The position numbers and the translations under genes were made by a program. From contig JAQBYI010000001.1 of NCBI GenBank assembly GCA_027622655.1, forward strand, positions 1 through 64,000: a DNA stretch of 64,000 bases, written 5' to 3'. This document shows positions 1-8,477 of the stretch, one piece after another. Each line of letters opens with the position of its first letter. The stretch's first letter is position 1. Under the pieces are notes generated by a model. It made no database searches, was not told where the DNA came from, and saw only the letters and a list, made by a program, of their open reading frames with translations. The DNA is from Gemmatimonadota bacterium. Lineage in GTDB: Bacteria; Gemmatimonadota; Gemmatimonadetes; Gemmatimonadales; Gemmatimonadaceae.

Positions 1-25
1 CGAACCCCTTGCGGTAGTCGTCTAA
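1..25 (+). CDS. possible 3' end of an upstream gene
   Basis: One forward frame is open from the window edge and ends at a TAA at 23-25, reading ...EPLAVVV. A strong terminator hairpin follows at 83-112, which fits a forward gene ending here. The seven residues are too few to name a product, and another frame is also open, so this is a weak call. Confidence 0.25.
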
Positions 26-82
26 ACAGCACCAATCACAGAGTCACATTCCCGCTGAACCAGCACACGACAACGCGCGCGC

Positions 83-112
83 AAGCCCCGCCGGTTCCTA
101 CCGGCGGGGCTT
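83..112 (+). terminator. perfect 12-bp stem terminator hairpin
   Basis: AAGCCCCGCCGG and CCGGCGGGGCTT form a perfect 12-bp stem around the loop TTCCTA. No long T tract follows, only TTGTC, but the reverse strand has the same shape. It most likely ends the transcript entering from the left edge and insulates the regulator gene at 163. Confidence 0.75.
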
Positions 113-162
113 GTCATTGAAAAGAACTTGTAGATGCAGAGTTGCGGCCGTAGTATGCGCCT

Positions 163-486
163 GTGCCCAAGACACCGCGCTCGTCCTCTGTTGCATCGGC
201 GCTAGATCGCACGATACATGAACCGATTCGACTGGGAATCATCAGCGCGCTGGCGGTGAACGAGCGGCTCACGTTCAACGAGCTCAAGCAGCGGCTCGAC
301 ACCACCGATGGGAACGTCAGTGTCCACGCCCGCAAACTGGAAGACGTGGGCTACCTCAGCTGCCACAAAGGTTTCGCCGGGCGGGTGCCACGCACCGAGT
401 ACAAGATCACCGCCGCAGGCCGCCGCGCGATGGATCGTTACTTCGCGCACATGCTCGCGCTGATCGAGTCGGTCAAGGGCAGCTAG
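163..486 (+). CDS. winged-helix transcriptional regulator (HTH_34 / ArsR-like)
   Basis: A 107-residue protein that is a single winged-helix domain. Residues 19-35 hold the helix leading into the DNA-binding domain (HEPIRLGIISAL), about 37-62 the helix-turn-helix (LTFNELKQRL then GNVSVHARKLEDVGYL), and about 64-85 the wing ending TEYKITAAGRRA. This is the layout of the HTH_34 family, small regulators often beside ABC transporters. The start is GTG at 163. It converges with the NatAB-type exporter genes, whose last gene ends 15 bases downstream. The effector is unknown and I see no metal-binding cysteine pattern. Confidence 0.8.
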   Translation: MPKTPRSSSVASALDRTIHEPIRLGIISALAVNERLTFNELKQRLDTTDGNVSVHARKLEDVGYLSCHKGFAGRVPRTEYKITAAGRRAMDRYFAHMLALIESVKGS

Positions 487-501
487 ACAAACGAGGCTGG
501 C

Positions 502-1827
502 CTAGGCGTACCGGATCCAGCGCATCAGTTCCTTCATGCTGGGCCGCTTGCCAGTCATCAGCAGACCGACGCGGTAAATCCGCGCCGACACCCAGATTGC
601 GCCGAGACAGGCGAGCAGGAGGCCGCCGAGCGATGTGGCAATCTGCCAGGCCGGAACCTGCGTGCCGCTCATCACGAGCGGCATGATGATCGGCGAGCTG
701 AACGGCAGAATGCTCATCACGGTGCCCAGCGTTCCCGTTGGGTTCGTCATGATCGGTTGCACCATGATGACGGCGGCCACCAGCAGCATGATGACGGGCT
801 GGGAGGCCTGCGCTGCTTCTTCCTGACTGCTGCACATCGCACCCACCGCCGCAAACAGCGCGGCGTAGAAGGTGTAGCCAAGCAGGAAGTAGAGAATCAG
901 CGCGACCATCTGGAACACCGTTACGGTCGGCAGGGTGAACGCGACGGCTCCCGACGCCGTTGCCATCGCCATGCCGTAAGTCCCGATGCCGACGGCGAAA
1001 CCGAGCCAGATGAGCTGTTGCGTGAGTCCGACGGCGCCTACGCCAATCACCTTGCCGGCGAGGAGCGTTTCCGGCGAGATGCTCGAGATCACGACCTCGG
1101 CCACCCGAGTAGTCTTTTCCTCGAGTACGCCGCGCAGAATGTTCTGGCCATAGAGGATGATCATCATATAGAGCAGGAACGCGATGACGAATCCGAAGAT
1201 CGCGCTCACGAGCCCGGATCCGCCGCGACCGTTGGATGTGATACGCTCGGTTTCCATGTCCGCGCGCACCCGTGAGATCGAGTCGGCCCGGACACTGTTG
1301 ATTCCGGCTGCCTCGAGTCGCTGGCTCACGAGCGCACCGCGCAGAGCGGCCTCGATCTGGTTCATTTCGGCGATGGATGATGCGTTCTTCCCGGCGTAGC
1401 GGGCCTTGCCCGTCGAGGAAAGCGTCGCCGAGTCGATGACCATATAGCCGCGCGTCACGCCGGCCATCACGTCTGCGGTGGCGGTCGATTCTGCCGCCGC
1501 TACGCCATCGGCAGGCGTCGGCACGACTTCGGTTTCGGCCAGCTGATCCAACGCCGTGCCGGCTTCTGCCGCGGCGATCCGGGCGGGGTCCCGTTCGGCG
1601 CGGTCACGAAGCGTTCGTGCCACGCGCTCGCCAAGTCCCGAACCTGTCGCGTCAATGATGCGAAAATCCGTGACTTGAATCGCGCGCATGTTGCGCACCG
1701 TTAGAAGTCCCGGCAACACCATGATGACCGCGAGGAATACCGGGCCGAAAATCGTGCTGATGATGAACCACTTGGTCCGTACGCGCTCGAGATACTCGCG
1801 CTTGATCACTGCCATCAGCCTATCCAT
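502..1827 (-). CDS. ABC-2 type exporter permease, NatB-like
   Basis: A 441-residue permease. One membrane segment lies near the N-terminus (residues 22-44, WFIISTIFGPVFLAVIMVL), followed by a large extracytoplasmic domain to about residue 205. A C-terminal block of five or six membrane helices follows, with the ABC-2 signature region (GQNILRGVLEEKTTRVAEV) at about 227-245. This is the NatB/YhaP architecture of sodium or drug extrusion permeases. It overlaps the ATPase gene by 8 bases (ATG at 1827, ATPase stop at 1820), so the two are surely one operon. The real substrate cannot be read from sequence. Confidence 0.88.
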   Translation of the reverse strand: MDRLMAVIKREYLERVRTKWFIISTIFGPVFLAVIMVLPGLLTVRNMRAIQVTDFRIIDATGSGLGERVARTLRDRAERDPARIAAAEAGTALDQLAETEVVPTPADGVAAAESTATADVMAGVTRGYMVIDSATLSSTGKARYAGKNASSIAEMNQIEAALRGALVSQRLEAAGINSVRADSISRVRADMETERITSNGRGGSGLVSAIFGFVIAFLLYMMIILYGQNILRGVLEEKTTRVAEVVISSISPETLLAGKVIGVGAVGLTQQLIWLGFAVGIGTYGMAMATASGAVAFTLPTVTVFQMVALILYFLLGYTFYAALFAAVGAMCSSQEEAAQASQPVIMLLVAAVIMVQPIMTNPTGTLGTVMSILPFSSPIIMPLVMSGTQVPAWQIATSLGGLLLACLGAIWVSARIYRVGLLMTGKRPSMKELMRWIRYA

Positions 1828-2782
1828 GACCGGTCATCCCCGGTTCGACGCCCGTCGCGCCGACCTTTTCGAGGAAAATCTGGTGCAGCGACGGCTGCAC
1901 AACCTCAAACCGCTCGATTTCGACGCCGGTGGCGACGATCGCGCGCAACAGCGCCTGCTTGTCGGCGTCGCGCCGCAGGGTGACTTCGAAGTATCGGTTT
2001 TGGTCATCGACGCGTTCGACCGCCGGATCGCCCCGGAGCATCGCGGCGATTACCTCCCGTCCGCTCGACACGCTGAGCGCCACGGTATTGGCGCCGTGTT
2101 CCGCTTTGACGGTCGCGATCGTTCCGTCGAGCACCTTTTTTCCACGGGCGATGATGCAGACTGAATCGCATAGCCGCTCAGCGTTGTCCATCAGGTGCGT
2201 AGAAAAAATCACCGTCTTGCCGCGCTGCTTGAGCTCGACCATCACGTCCTTGAGCGCCTGCGCATTGATCGGATCGAGCCCGCTGAACGGCTCGTCGAGA
2301 ATCACGAGGTCCGGATCGTGCAGGAGCGTGCCAATGAACTGCACTTTTTGCTGCATGCCGCGCGATAGTTCGTCGATCTTGGCGAGCCCCCAGTCCTTCT
2401 CGGGAGTCTTGAGGGCGAGCCGCTCCATCCACCAGACAATACGGTGGTCGGCTTCGCGACCGCTGACGCCCTTGAGCTCGGCGAGGAATCGCAGAGCCCG
2501 GCGCACCTGCATCTTCTTGTAGAGGCCGCGCTCTTCCGGGAGGTATCCCACCCGGTCGATTACGCGACGATCGGTGTTCGGCGAACCGAAAATCGATATC
2601 GAACCGCTGTCTGGTCCGATGATGTTGAGAATCATCCGGATGGTCGTCGTCTTGCCGGCGCCGTTGGGTCCGAGGAGTCCGTAGACGCTGCCCTTCGGTA
2701 TGGCGAGCGACAGCCCGTCTACCGCAGTGTGCTCGGCGAAACTCTTTGAGATTGCCCGGATGTCGAGGGCGAGTTCGGTCAT
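1820..2782 (-). CDS. ABC transporter ATP-binding protein, NatA-like
   Basis: A 320-residue ATPase. Walker A is GPNGAGKTT near residue 40, the signature is the divergent LSRGMQQKVQ rather than LSGGQ, and Walker B is DLVILDEPFSGLDP. A C-terminal DUF4162-like domain covers about residues 215-310, usual for NatA/CcmA-type exporters. I chose ATG at 2782 because AAGGA lies just upstream and the family begins near this point; a longer open frame to 2947 has no homology-like content and would overlap the divergent transporter gene. It pairs with the permease at 502-1827. Confidence 0.9.
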   Translation of the reverse strand: MTELALDIRAISKSFAEHTAVDGLSLAIPKGSVYGLLGPNGAGKTTTIRMILNIIGPDSGSISIFGSPNTDRRVIDRVGYLPEERGLYKKMQVRRALRFLAELKGVSGREADHRIVWWMERLALKTPEKDWGLAKIDELSRGMQQKVQFIGTLLHDPDLVILDEPFSGLDPINAQALKDVMVELKQRGKTVIFSTHLMDNAERLCDSVCIIARGKKVLDGTIATVKAEHGANTVALSVSSGREVIAAMLRGDPAVERVDDQNRYFEVTLRRDADKQALLRAIVATGVEIERFEVVQPSLHQIFLEKVGATGVEPGMTGHG

Positions 2783-2828
2783 TGCTGTCCTTCTGTCCCT
2801 TGTTTGACGGGAGACTCGCTCCGAATAT

Positions 2829-3989
2829 ATGACGATGGGCGGAACCTCAAGTACGACCGCAGGCACAATACGGTTCGACCGGAACGAGGTTTCGGGAGCG
2901 TTTGGCGATCTCGGCACTTCGCTGCCGCTCATCATCGGGATGATCACGGCGGCGCACCTCGACGCGACGAGCGTGCTCCTGGTCTACGGCGTACTGCAGA
3001 TCGCAACCGGGCTCGTGTATCGGATGCCGATGCCCGTGCAGCCCCTCAAGGCGGTCGCCGCCATCGTGATCGCGCAGCAGATATCGGGCGACGTGATCGC
3101 TGGCGGCGGTCTCGCCATCGGCGTCCTCATGCTCGTTCTGGCAGTTACGGGCGCACTCGATTGGCTTGGCCGCGTCGTGCCGAAAGTGGTCGTGCGCGGG
3201 ATTCAGGTTGGCCTGGCTATTCAGCTCGGCCGCGTCGCCGTGGCGAACTACATCCCGGCCGGCGGAACGTCCGGCTACGTGCTGGCCGGACTGGCGCTGC
3301 TCGTGACTGTGGTGCTCATCGGCAATCGACGCGTGCCGCCGGCTCCGATCATCATTGCCGCCGGCGCGATCTACGCGGTAACGGTTGGCGGTGCAGGCGC
3401 TGCAGTGATCGGTGCTGCCGGCATGCACATGCCCACGTTCCACGTGCCGACGGGTGGTGCCGTCTGGGAAGGGTTCCTTCTGCTTTCGCTTGCACAGATC
3501 CCGCTTTCGCTCGGGAACTCGGTGCTCGCGACACGGCAGATCACCGCCGATCTCTTTCCCACGCGTCCGCCGCTCACGTTGCGGAAAATCGGCGTGACCT
3601 ACGCGGCGATGAATCTGTTCGCGCCGTGGTTCGGCGGGATTCCCGTCTGCCATGGCTCCGGCGGGATTGCCGGTCACTACGCGTTCGGAGCGCGCACTGG
3701 CGGTTCGGTGATCATCATTGGCTCGCTGACGCTCGCGGCCGGACTGTTGTTCGGCGGAAGCATAGGGGAGCTGGCGATGCTCTTCCCGGCTCCCGTGCTC
3801 GGGGTGCTCCTTCTCGTCGAGTCCGTGAGCCTGTTCTCGCTCGCGCGCGACGTGGCAGGCGACGCGCGCGGATTCGCTCTTGTCGGGCTCATCGCACTGA
3901 TCGCTGCGGCGCTGCCGTACGGGTATGTGGTGGCGTTGGTGCTGGGAACGATCTTGGCCCGCAGTGGCGCCCGCGTTGCGGCTCGGTGA
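2829..3989 (+). CDS. molybdate/sulfate transporter of the MOT1 family
   Basis: A 386-residue polytopic membrane protein with about ten hydrophobic helices. The two family signatures are present: [11 protein letters not shown] near residue 25 and [12 protein letters not shown] near residue 70, and the second is repeated later as [11 protein letters not shown]. In this family these half-helices line the anion site. Plant and algal members carry molybdate; bacterial ones are annotated as molybdate or sulfate carriers. Molybdate would fit the molybdenum hydroxylase and MocA genes 30 kb away. The start at 2829 lies 46 bases from the divergent NatA-like start. Confidence 0.82.
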   Translation: MTMGGTSSTTAGTIRFDRNEVSGAFGDLGTSLPLIIGMITAAHLDATSVLLVYGVLQIATGLVYRMPMPVQPLKAVAAIVIAQQISGDVIAGGGLAIGVLMLVLAVTGALDWLGRVVPKVVVRGIQVGLAIQLGRVAVANYIPAGGTSGYVLAGLALLVTVVLIGNRRVPPAPIIIAAGAIYAVTVGGAGAAVIGAAGMHMPTFHVPTGGAVWEGFLLLSLAQIPLSLGNSVLATRQITADLFPTRPPLTLRKIGVTYAAMNLFAPWFGGIPVCHGSGGIAGHYAFGARTGGSVIIIGSLTLAAGLLFGGSIGELAMLFPAPVLGVLLLVESVSLFSLARDVAGDARGFALVGLIALIAAALPYGYVVALVLGTILARSGARVAAR

Positions 3990-4017
3990 GTACCAGGTGA
4001 GCTCGCCGTCCGGGAGC

Positions 4018-4617
4018 ATGAGCGCCAGCGGTTCGCCGCTCACGCGTGTGCGCGACGGTCTCGGCTTGCTCGCGCTCGTCGTCATTCTCGTAGCGCACAA
4101 GCCGTTCTATGATCTTGCTCCGCTGGTATTCGACGAGTGGCTGGCCCTCCCGATAGCGCGCGCCACAGCGTCGCCGGGCCTGTATCCGCCCGGCGACCTG
4201 TTGGTTGCAGCGGGGCTCGCGGGCCCGTTCTGGCTGTACCATCTCGCGGGATGGGTCTACCGTCTGGGCTGGAATGTCGAGGTCGCTTGGGGAGCCGCGT
4301 TCATGGTTTGCCAAGGACTCCTCTTTCTCAGTGTCTGGCGCCTGTTACGCGCGCTTTCCTTGCCGCGCGCGGCTGTCGTGGCGACGCTCGTTTTGATTGC
4401 GGCGTCACCGTCATACTGCGGGACGTTGAACTGGACTCAGTTCCCGTTTTTTGCCTTCGTAACGGCTAGCGTTGCCGTACCGTTCGTCCTGTTTGCCGTG
4501 GCCGACGCGCTCGAGGAGAAGCCATGGCGCGCGGCAGTGCTCGTTGCAGTCACTTTCAACGTGCATCCCGGTGCCGGTGTGATCGCGGGGACCGCCGTGG
4601 GCGACGGGCCACGCGCC
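4018..4617 (+). pseudogene. truncated polytopic membrane protein, fused in frame to the next gene
   Basis: About 200 codons of an integral membrane protein resembling the N-terminal part of large PMT-like glycosyltransferase or polysaccharide membrane proteins. It has a first helix ([13 protein letters not shown]), a periplasmic loop with FDEWLALP, then four or five helices ending at [12 protein letters not shown]. Such proteins normally run to 450-600 residues, so more than half is missing. There is no stop: the frame continues straight into the NAD-dependent dehydratase whose own ATG is at 4618. GTG at 3997 is an alternative start. A deletion joining two genes, or an assembly join, explains it best. 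Confidence 0.6.
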
Positions 4618-5655
4618 ATGGAAAACCTGGTGACGAAAAAACGAACGGCCACGGTGAAACCGACTGCGCGGGCTCCGGTGAGCGGATTCTGGCGTGACCG
4701 CAGAGTGTTCGTGACCGGCGGGAGCGGACTGGTGGGCGGTTGGCTCGTGCGGCGCCTCGTCGAGGAACGAGCCGAGGTCGTCGCGCTCGTCCGCGACTGG
4801 GTACCGCAGAGCATCCTGCTGTCGTCCGAGCTTCTGTCGAAGGTCACTCTCGTGCGCGGCGACGTGCGCGATCAGGAGCTCATGGAGCGCGCCCTGGGCG
4901 AATACGAGATCGACACCGTGTTTCACCTTGCCGCCCAAACGGTTGTTGGTGTGGCCAACAGAAATCCGGTCTCCACGCTCGACACGAACATCCGCGGCAC
5001 GTGGGCGCTGCTTGAAGCGGCCCGGCGCAGTCCGCTGGTACGTTCGATCGTCACGGCATCGAGCGACAAGGCCTACGGAGACCACGAAACGCTTCCTTAC
5101 GATGAAACGGCTGCGCTCAAGGGTGAGCATCCGTACGACGCCAGCAAGTCGTGCGCTGACCTCATTGCGCGAATGTACGCGGTGACGTTCGGCGTCCCGG
5201 TCGCAATAACGCGCTGCGGAAATTTTTACGGCGGTGGCGACCTGAACTGGAACCGAATCGTGCCTGGAACGATCCGGTCGGCGCTCAAGGGTGAACGGCC
5301 GGTGATTCGCTCTGACGGATCGCCCATCCGCGACTACTTCTACGTCGAGGACGGCGCCGCGGCCTACATGCAGCTTGCTCGGGCATTGCACGAGCGCCCG
5401 GAACTGCGCGGCGAGGCGTTCAACTTCTCCAACGAGCTGCAGGTCGACGTGTTGGCACTGACGAACAGGATTCTTGCGAAGATGCAGGTGAAGCTGAGGC
5501 CCGATGTCAGGGCAGAGGCGAAGCACGAGATCCACCATCAGTGGCTGAGCGCCCGGAAGGCGCGCACGCAGCTGGGGTGGAAGCCGACGTTCAATCTCGA
5601 CGAAGGACTCGACCGCACGATTGCGTGGTACCGCGAGTTCCTGGCGAGTGACTGA
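4618..5655 (+). CDS. NAD-dependent sugar-nucleotide 4,6-dehydratase, RfbG-like
   Basis: A 345-residue short-chain dehydrogenase of the extended SDR class. It shows the NAD-binding glycine motif TGGSGLVGG at about residue 34, the catalytic serine region TASSDKAYG, and the YDASK catalytic Tyr/Lys pair. Layout and spacing match CDP-glucose 4,6-dehydratase (RfbG/DdhB), the second step toward CDP-3,6-dideoxyhexoses; the next frame begins like RfbH, the enzyme that follows RfbG. The ATG at 4618 is inferred from homology length, because the frame is open upstream through a truncated membrane-protein gene. GDP-mannose or dTDP-glucose dehydratase activity is less likely but possible. Confidence 0.72.
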   Translation: MENLVTKKRTATVKPTARAPVSGFWRDRRVFVTGGSGLVGGWLVRRLVEERAEVVALVRDWVPQSILLSSELLSKVTLVRGDVRDQELMERALGEYEIDTVFHLAAQTVVGVANRNPVSTLDTNIRGTWALLEAARRSPLVRSIVTASSDKAYGDHETLPYDETAALKGEHPYDASKSCADLIARMYAVTFGVPVAITRCGNFYGGGDLNWNRIVPGTIRSALKGERPVIRSDGSPIRDYFYVEDGAAAYMQLARALHERPELRGEAFNFSNELQVDVLALTNRILAKMQVKLRPDVRAEAKHEIHHQWLSARKARTQLGWKPTFNLDEGLDRTIAWYREFLASD

Positions 5656-5771
5656 CGCCACACGATCCGTGCGAGACGCCGCGGCGATTCGAGCCGAGAT
5701 CGGCGCGCTCGTGGCGGAGTACCACGCCCAGGCGTTCCTTGTTCAGCCGTTCGTCCCCGGCGACCGCGCTC
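5648..5771 (+). pseudogene. 5' remnant of an RfbH-like CDP-4-keto-6-deoxyglucose 3-dehydrase
   Basis: A GTG at 5648 overlaps the end of the RfbG-like gene and opens a frame reading AIRAEIGALVAEYHAQAF then QPFVPGD. This is the characteristic start of RfbH/DdhC proteins (about 430 residues), which have a leading helix followed by KPF-x-G...VSGRV. After about 38 codons the similarity stops, and the next recognisable sequence (VSGARVAVYGAG) lies in another frame and belongs to an FkbM-type protein. The PLP-binding body of the aminotransferase-fold enzyme is absent. I rate this a deletion scar or an assembly chimera. Confidence 0.5.
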
Positions 5772-6836
5772 GTGTCTGGCGCGCGTGTGGCTGTGTACGG
5801 TGCGGGCAACGCCGGGAGAAACGTCTCACGCGTTCTTCGGGAATCCGGCGTACGGGTCACACATTTCATAGACGTGCGATCGGCGGCGCTTGGTGAGCTG
5901 GATGGCATTCCGGTGCTGTCGCCCGCCGAGGCGCACGACACAGCCCTGCCCGTGGTGATCGCGGTGTTCAACCGCGATGCAGACCCGCGCGTAATCCATG
6001 CGGTGCTTCGTGGTGCCGGAGCGCAGCACGTGATTGACTACGTCGCTCTGCACGCCCGCTTTGCGCGTGAGCTTGGCGACCAATACTGGTTGGTGGCCCA
6101 GCCCGCACTTCGGTGTCATGCGGAGGCGATACGCAAAGGCCTCGACGAATGGCACGACGCTTCAAGCCGCGAGCACTACGCGCGCCTGCTTGCCTACCGG
6201 CTCACGGGCGATCCGTCACACTTGCCCGACCCGGTCGGCGGCGTACCGTACAGGCCGAGCGATCTGCCGCAGCCTACGGGTGCGGCACACTTCGTGGACG
6301 GCGGGGCGTTCGACGGTGATACAGCGCGCGCCTGGCTCGATGCCGGAATAACGGTGGAGCGCTATTGGGGGTTTGAACCCGATCCCGCAAACTTCGCGGC
6401 ACTCGCTCGGTGGTGGACGGCGTTTGGGGCGGCTGCCCCGACACATTCGCTCGTGCAAGCAGCGCTGGGGGCGGAAGATGGCACCGTACGTTTCGATTCC
6501 GGTGCGGGCGAAGCAAGCCGTATTAGCGGCGAGGGTAGCGGCCCCACAGTGGCGCTTCGCGCTCTCGACTCGGCGCTCGCCAGAGGAACGCCCACGGAGA
6601 TCAAGCTCGACATAGAAGGGTCGGAGCAGGAGGCGCTTGAAGGCGCGCGCGAGACGATCGGACTAGCTCGGCCGCGGCTGGCGACGTGTGTGTATCACCG
6701 CCCAGAGCACTTGTGGAGCATACCTGCGTGGATTTCGGGGCTCGGAATGGGATACACGTTGCACCTGCGGCCGCACGCTCACGCCGGTTTTGATGTGGTG
6801 GCATATGCGATATCTCCAACCGTGCGATCCGGATGA
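5772..6836 (+). CDS. FkbM family methyltransferase with N-terminal Rossmann-like domain
   Basis: About 354 residues. The first 100 form a nucleotide-binding-like domain (VAVYGAGNAGRNV, then FIDVR and PVVIAVFN) found in front of FkbM methyltransferases of glycan loci. The methyltransferase follows: SAM motif I is FVDGGAFDGDTARAW, an acidic post-I residue lies in YWGFEPD, and the FkbM hallmark IKLDIEGSEQEAL sits near residue 275. It probably O-methylates a sugar of the surface glycan. The start is uncertain: GTG 5772 keeps the Rossmann strand but may lack native N-terminal residues, because the gene abuts an RfbH remnant. It overlaps the next gene by ATGA. Confidence 0.75.
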   Translation: MSGARVAVYGAGNAGRNVSRVLRESGVRVTHFIDVRSAALGELDGIPVLSPAEAHDTALPVVIAVFNRDADPRVIHAVLRGAGAQHVIDYVALHARFARELGDQYWLVAQPALRCHAEAIRKGLDEWHDASSREHYARLLAYRLTGDPSHLPDPVGGVPYRPSDLPQPTGAAHFVDGGAFDGDTARAWLDAGITVERYWGFEPDPANFAALARWWTAFGAAAPTHSLVQAALGAEDGTVRFDSGAGEASRISGEGSGPTVALRALDSALARGTPTEIKLDIEGSEQEALEGARETIGLARPRLATCVYHRPEHLWSIPAWISGLGMGYTLHLRPHAHAGFDVVAYAISPTVRSG

Positions 6837-7486
6837 TCTCCACCGTGTTGTTCGATTTTGACGGAACGCTTGTACACACGGCGCCCGGAATTCTGGCCGG
6901 TTTCCGGAAAACGCTATCCATGGCCGGGGTCGAGCCGATCGAGAAGATCGACGAACGGGTCATCGGTCCGCCGCTTCTCGCGACGCTGACTCGGCTTACC
7001 GGCATCGCACCAGGTTCGGACCTCGACCGCCTCGCGTCGGCGTTCAAGGCAACGTATGACGCCGACGGCATTCTCGGCGCGGAGCCGTATCCCGGTCTCG
7101 TGGAAATGTTCGATGCGCTCGAACGTGCGGGGCGGCGCTCGTTCGTGGTCACGAACAAACGGCACGTCCCGGCGCGCGCGATCGCCGAACGCCTCGGAAT
7201 TGCTACACGCCTGGCCGGGCTGTACTCGCTCGATTCCCTCACGCCGCCCGCGCCGCGAAAGCAGGCCGTGGTGGCCCGTCTCCTTGCCGATCATGGAATC
7301 GCCGCTGCGTCGGCGATCTTCGTTGGCGATTCCGCCGAGGACGCCGAAGCGGCCGCCGGAAACGGGCTTCGTTTTGTCGCAGCCGGCTACGGGTATGGAT
7401 CACCGCTCGGCGTTGCCGACGCACCTGCGGCCGGCGCGCTCAACAGTCTGGCCGACTTGCCCGATCTTCTGCACCGGCTCGACTGA
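6833..7486 (+). CDS. HAD-superfamily phosphatase, phosphoglycolate-phosphatase-like
   Basis: A 217-residue hydrolase with all four HAD motifs: I, FDFDGTLV (nucleophile Asp8, acid Asp10); II, VVTNK; III, the Lys in APRKQAVV; IV, GDSAEDAEAA. An alpha-helical C1 cap lies between motifs I and II, as in Gph and PgmB. Lying between an FkbM methyltransferase and a GT2 transferase, it probably dephosphorylates a sugar phosphate during nucleotide-sugar synthesis, but housekeeping phosphoglycolate clearance cannot be excluded. It overlaps the methyltransferase stop by ATGA, indicating translational coupling. Confidence 0.8.
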   Translation: MISTVLFDFDGTLVHTAPGILAGFRKTLSMAGVEPIEKIDERVIGPPLLATLTRLTGIAPGSDLDRLASAFKATYDADGILGAEPYPGLVEMFDALERAGRRSFVVTNKRHVPARAIAERLGIATRLAGLYSLDSLTPPAPRKQAVVARLLADHGIAAASAIFVGDSAEDAEAAAGNGLRFVAAGYGYGSPLGVADAPAAGALNSLADLPDLLHRLD

Positions 7487-7513
7487 CACCGTCCGTACGC
7501 ACATCTTCAACAC

Positions 7514-8477
7514 GTGACCGACCCCACAATGCCCGCCGGTACCAAGCCGCTCCTCTCCGTCGTCACCTCATGCTACAACGAGGAAGAGAACGTGCGCGCG
7601 CTCTATGAAGCGGTGCGGGGCGTTTTGGCGAAGCATCCGCAGTATTGCTACGAGCACGTCTTCATCGACAACGCGTCGCGCGACGGCACCCGTTCCATCC
7701 TGAGGGAAATCTGCGCTTCCGACCGAAACGTGAAGGCGATATTCAACGCCAGAAATTTCGGCGCGGTCCGGTCCGGTATTCATGTGCTCCTGCAAGCGCG
7801 CGGGGTAGCCGTGCTCGCCCTCGCCTGCGATTTCCAGGATCCCCCCGAGCTGCTCGGAGAGTTCATCACCCGATGGGAGAGCGGCTCCAAGGTCGTACTC
7901 GGCGTAAAGACGTCGGCGGCTGAGCGGTCGGTGTTCTTTGCGATTCGGGGCTGGTACTTATCGAATGCTTGGACGGATTTCCGACGCGCCCCCCGTGGTT
8001 CAGAGCACCGGGTTCGGTATATACGATCGCGTTGTGATTGAGCATCTCCGGCGCATCGCCGATCCGTATCCGTTCTTTCGCGGGCTGCTCGCCGAAATCG
8101 GATACGAGCCGACGCTTGTGCCGTTCCACCAGCCGCAAAGGAAACGGGGCATTTCGTCGCAGAATTTCTATTCGCTCTACGATCAGGCATTCCTCGGCAT
8201 CACCAGTCACAGCAAGGTGCCACTGCGCCTCGCGACCATGCTCGGATTCGTGCTCGGTGTGTTGTCGGTGCTGACCGGCCTGGGGTACCTGATCGCCAAG
8301 TTGATGATGTGGGACAGCTTCTCACTCGGTGTAGCCCCGATCCTCGTCGGTTTCTTCTTCCTGACGTCGGTGCAGTTGTTCTTCATAGGTATTGTCGGGG
8401 AGTACGTCGGCACGATCTGGACCCATGTGCGCGACGTTCCGCACATCTTCGAGCTCGAGCGCATCAACTTCGAATGA
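7514..8477 (+). pseudogene. GT2 family glycosyltransferase interrupted by a one-base insertion
   Basis: A DPM1/ArnC-type glycosyltransferase split over two frames. The first frame runs from GTG 7514 and carries the GT-A fold (LLSVVTSCYNEEENV, then FIDNASRDGT, and FQDPPELL with the metal-binding Asp). Near residue 148 it goes out of frame. The second frame holds YRMLGRISD, STGFGIYDR, the HQPQRKRG motif and two C-terminal membrane helices ending in ELERINF. Removing one T from the TT at 7958-7959 gives a continuous 320-residue protein with the expected GWYYRMLGRISD. Such enzymes transfer a sugar to polyprenyl phosphate. The lesion may be real or a sequencing error. Confidence 0.85.
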
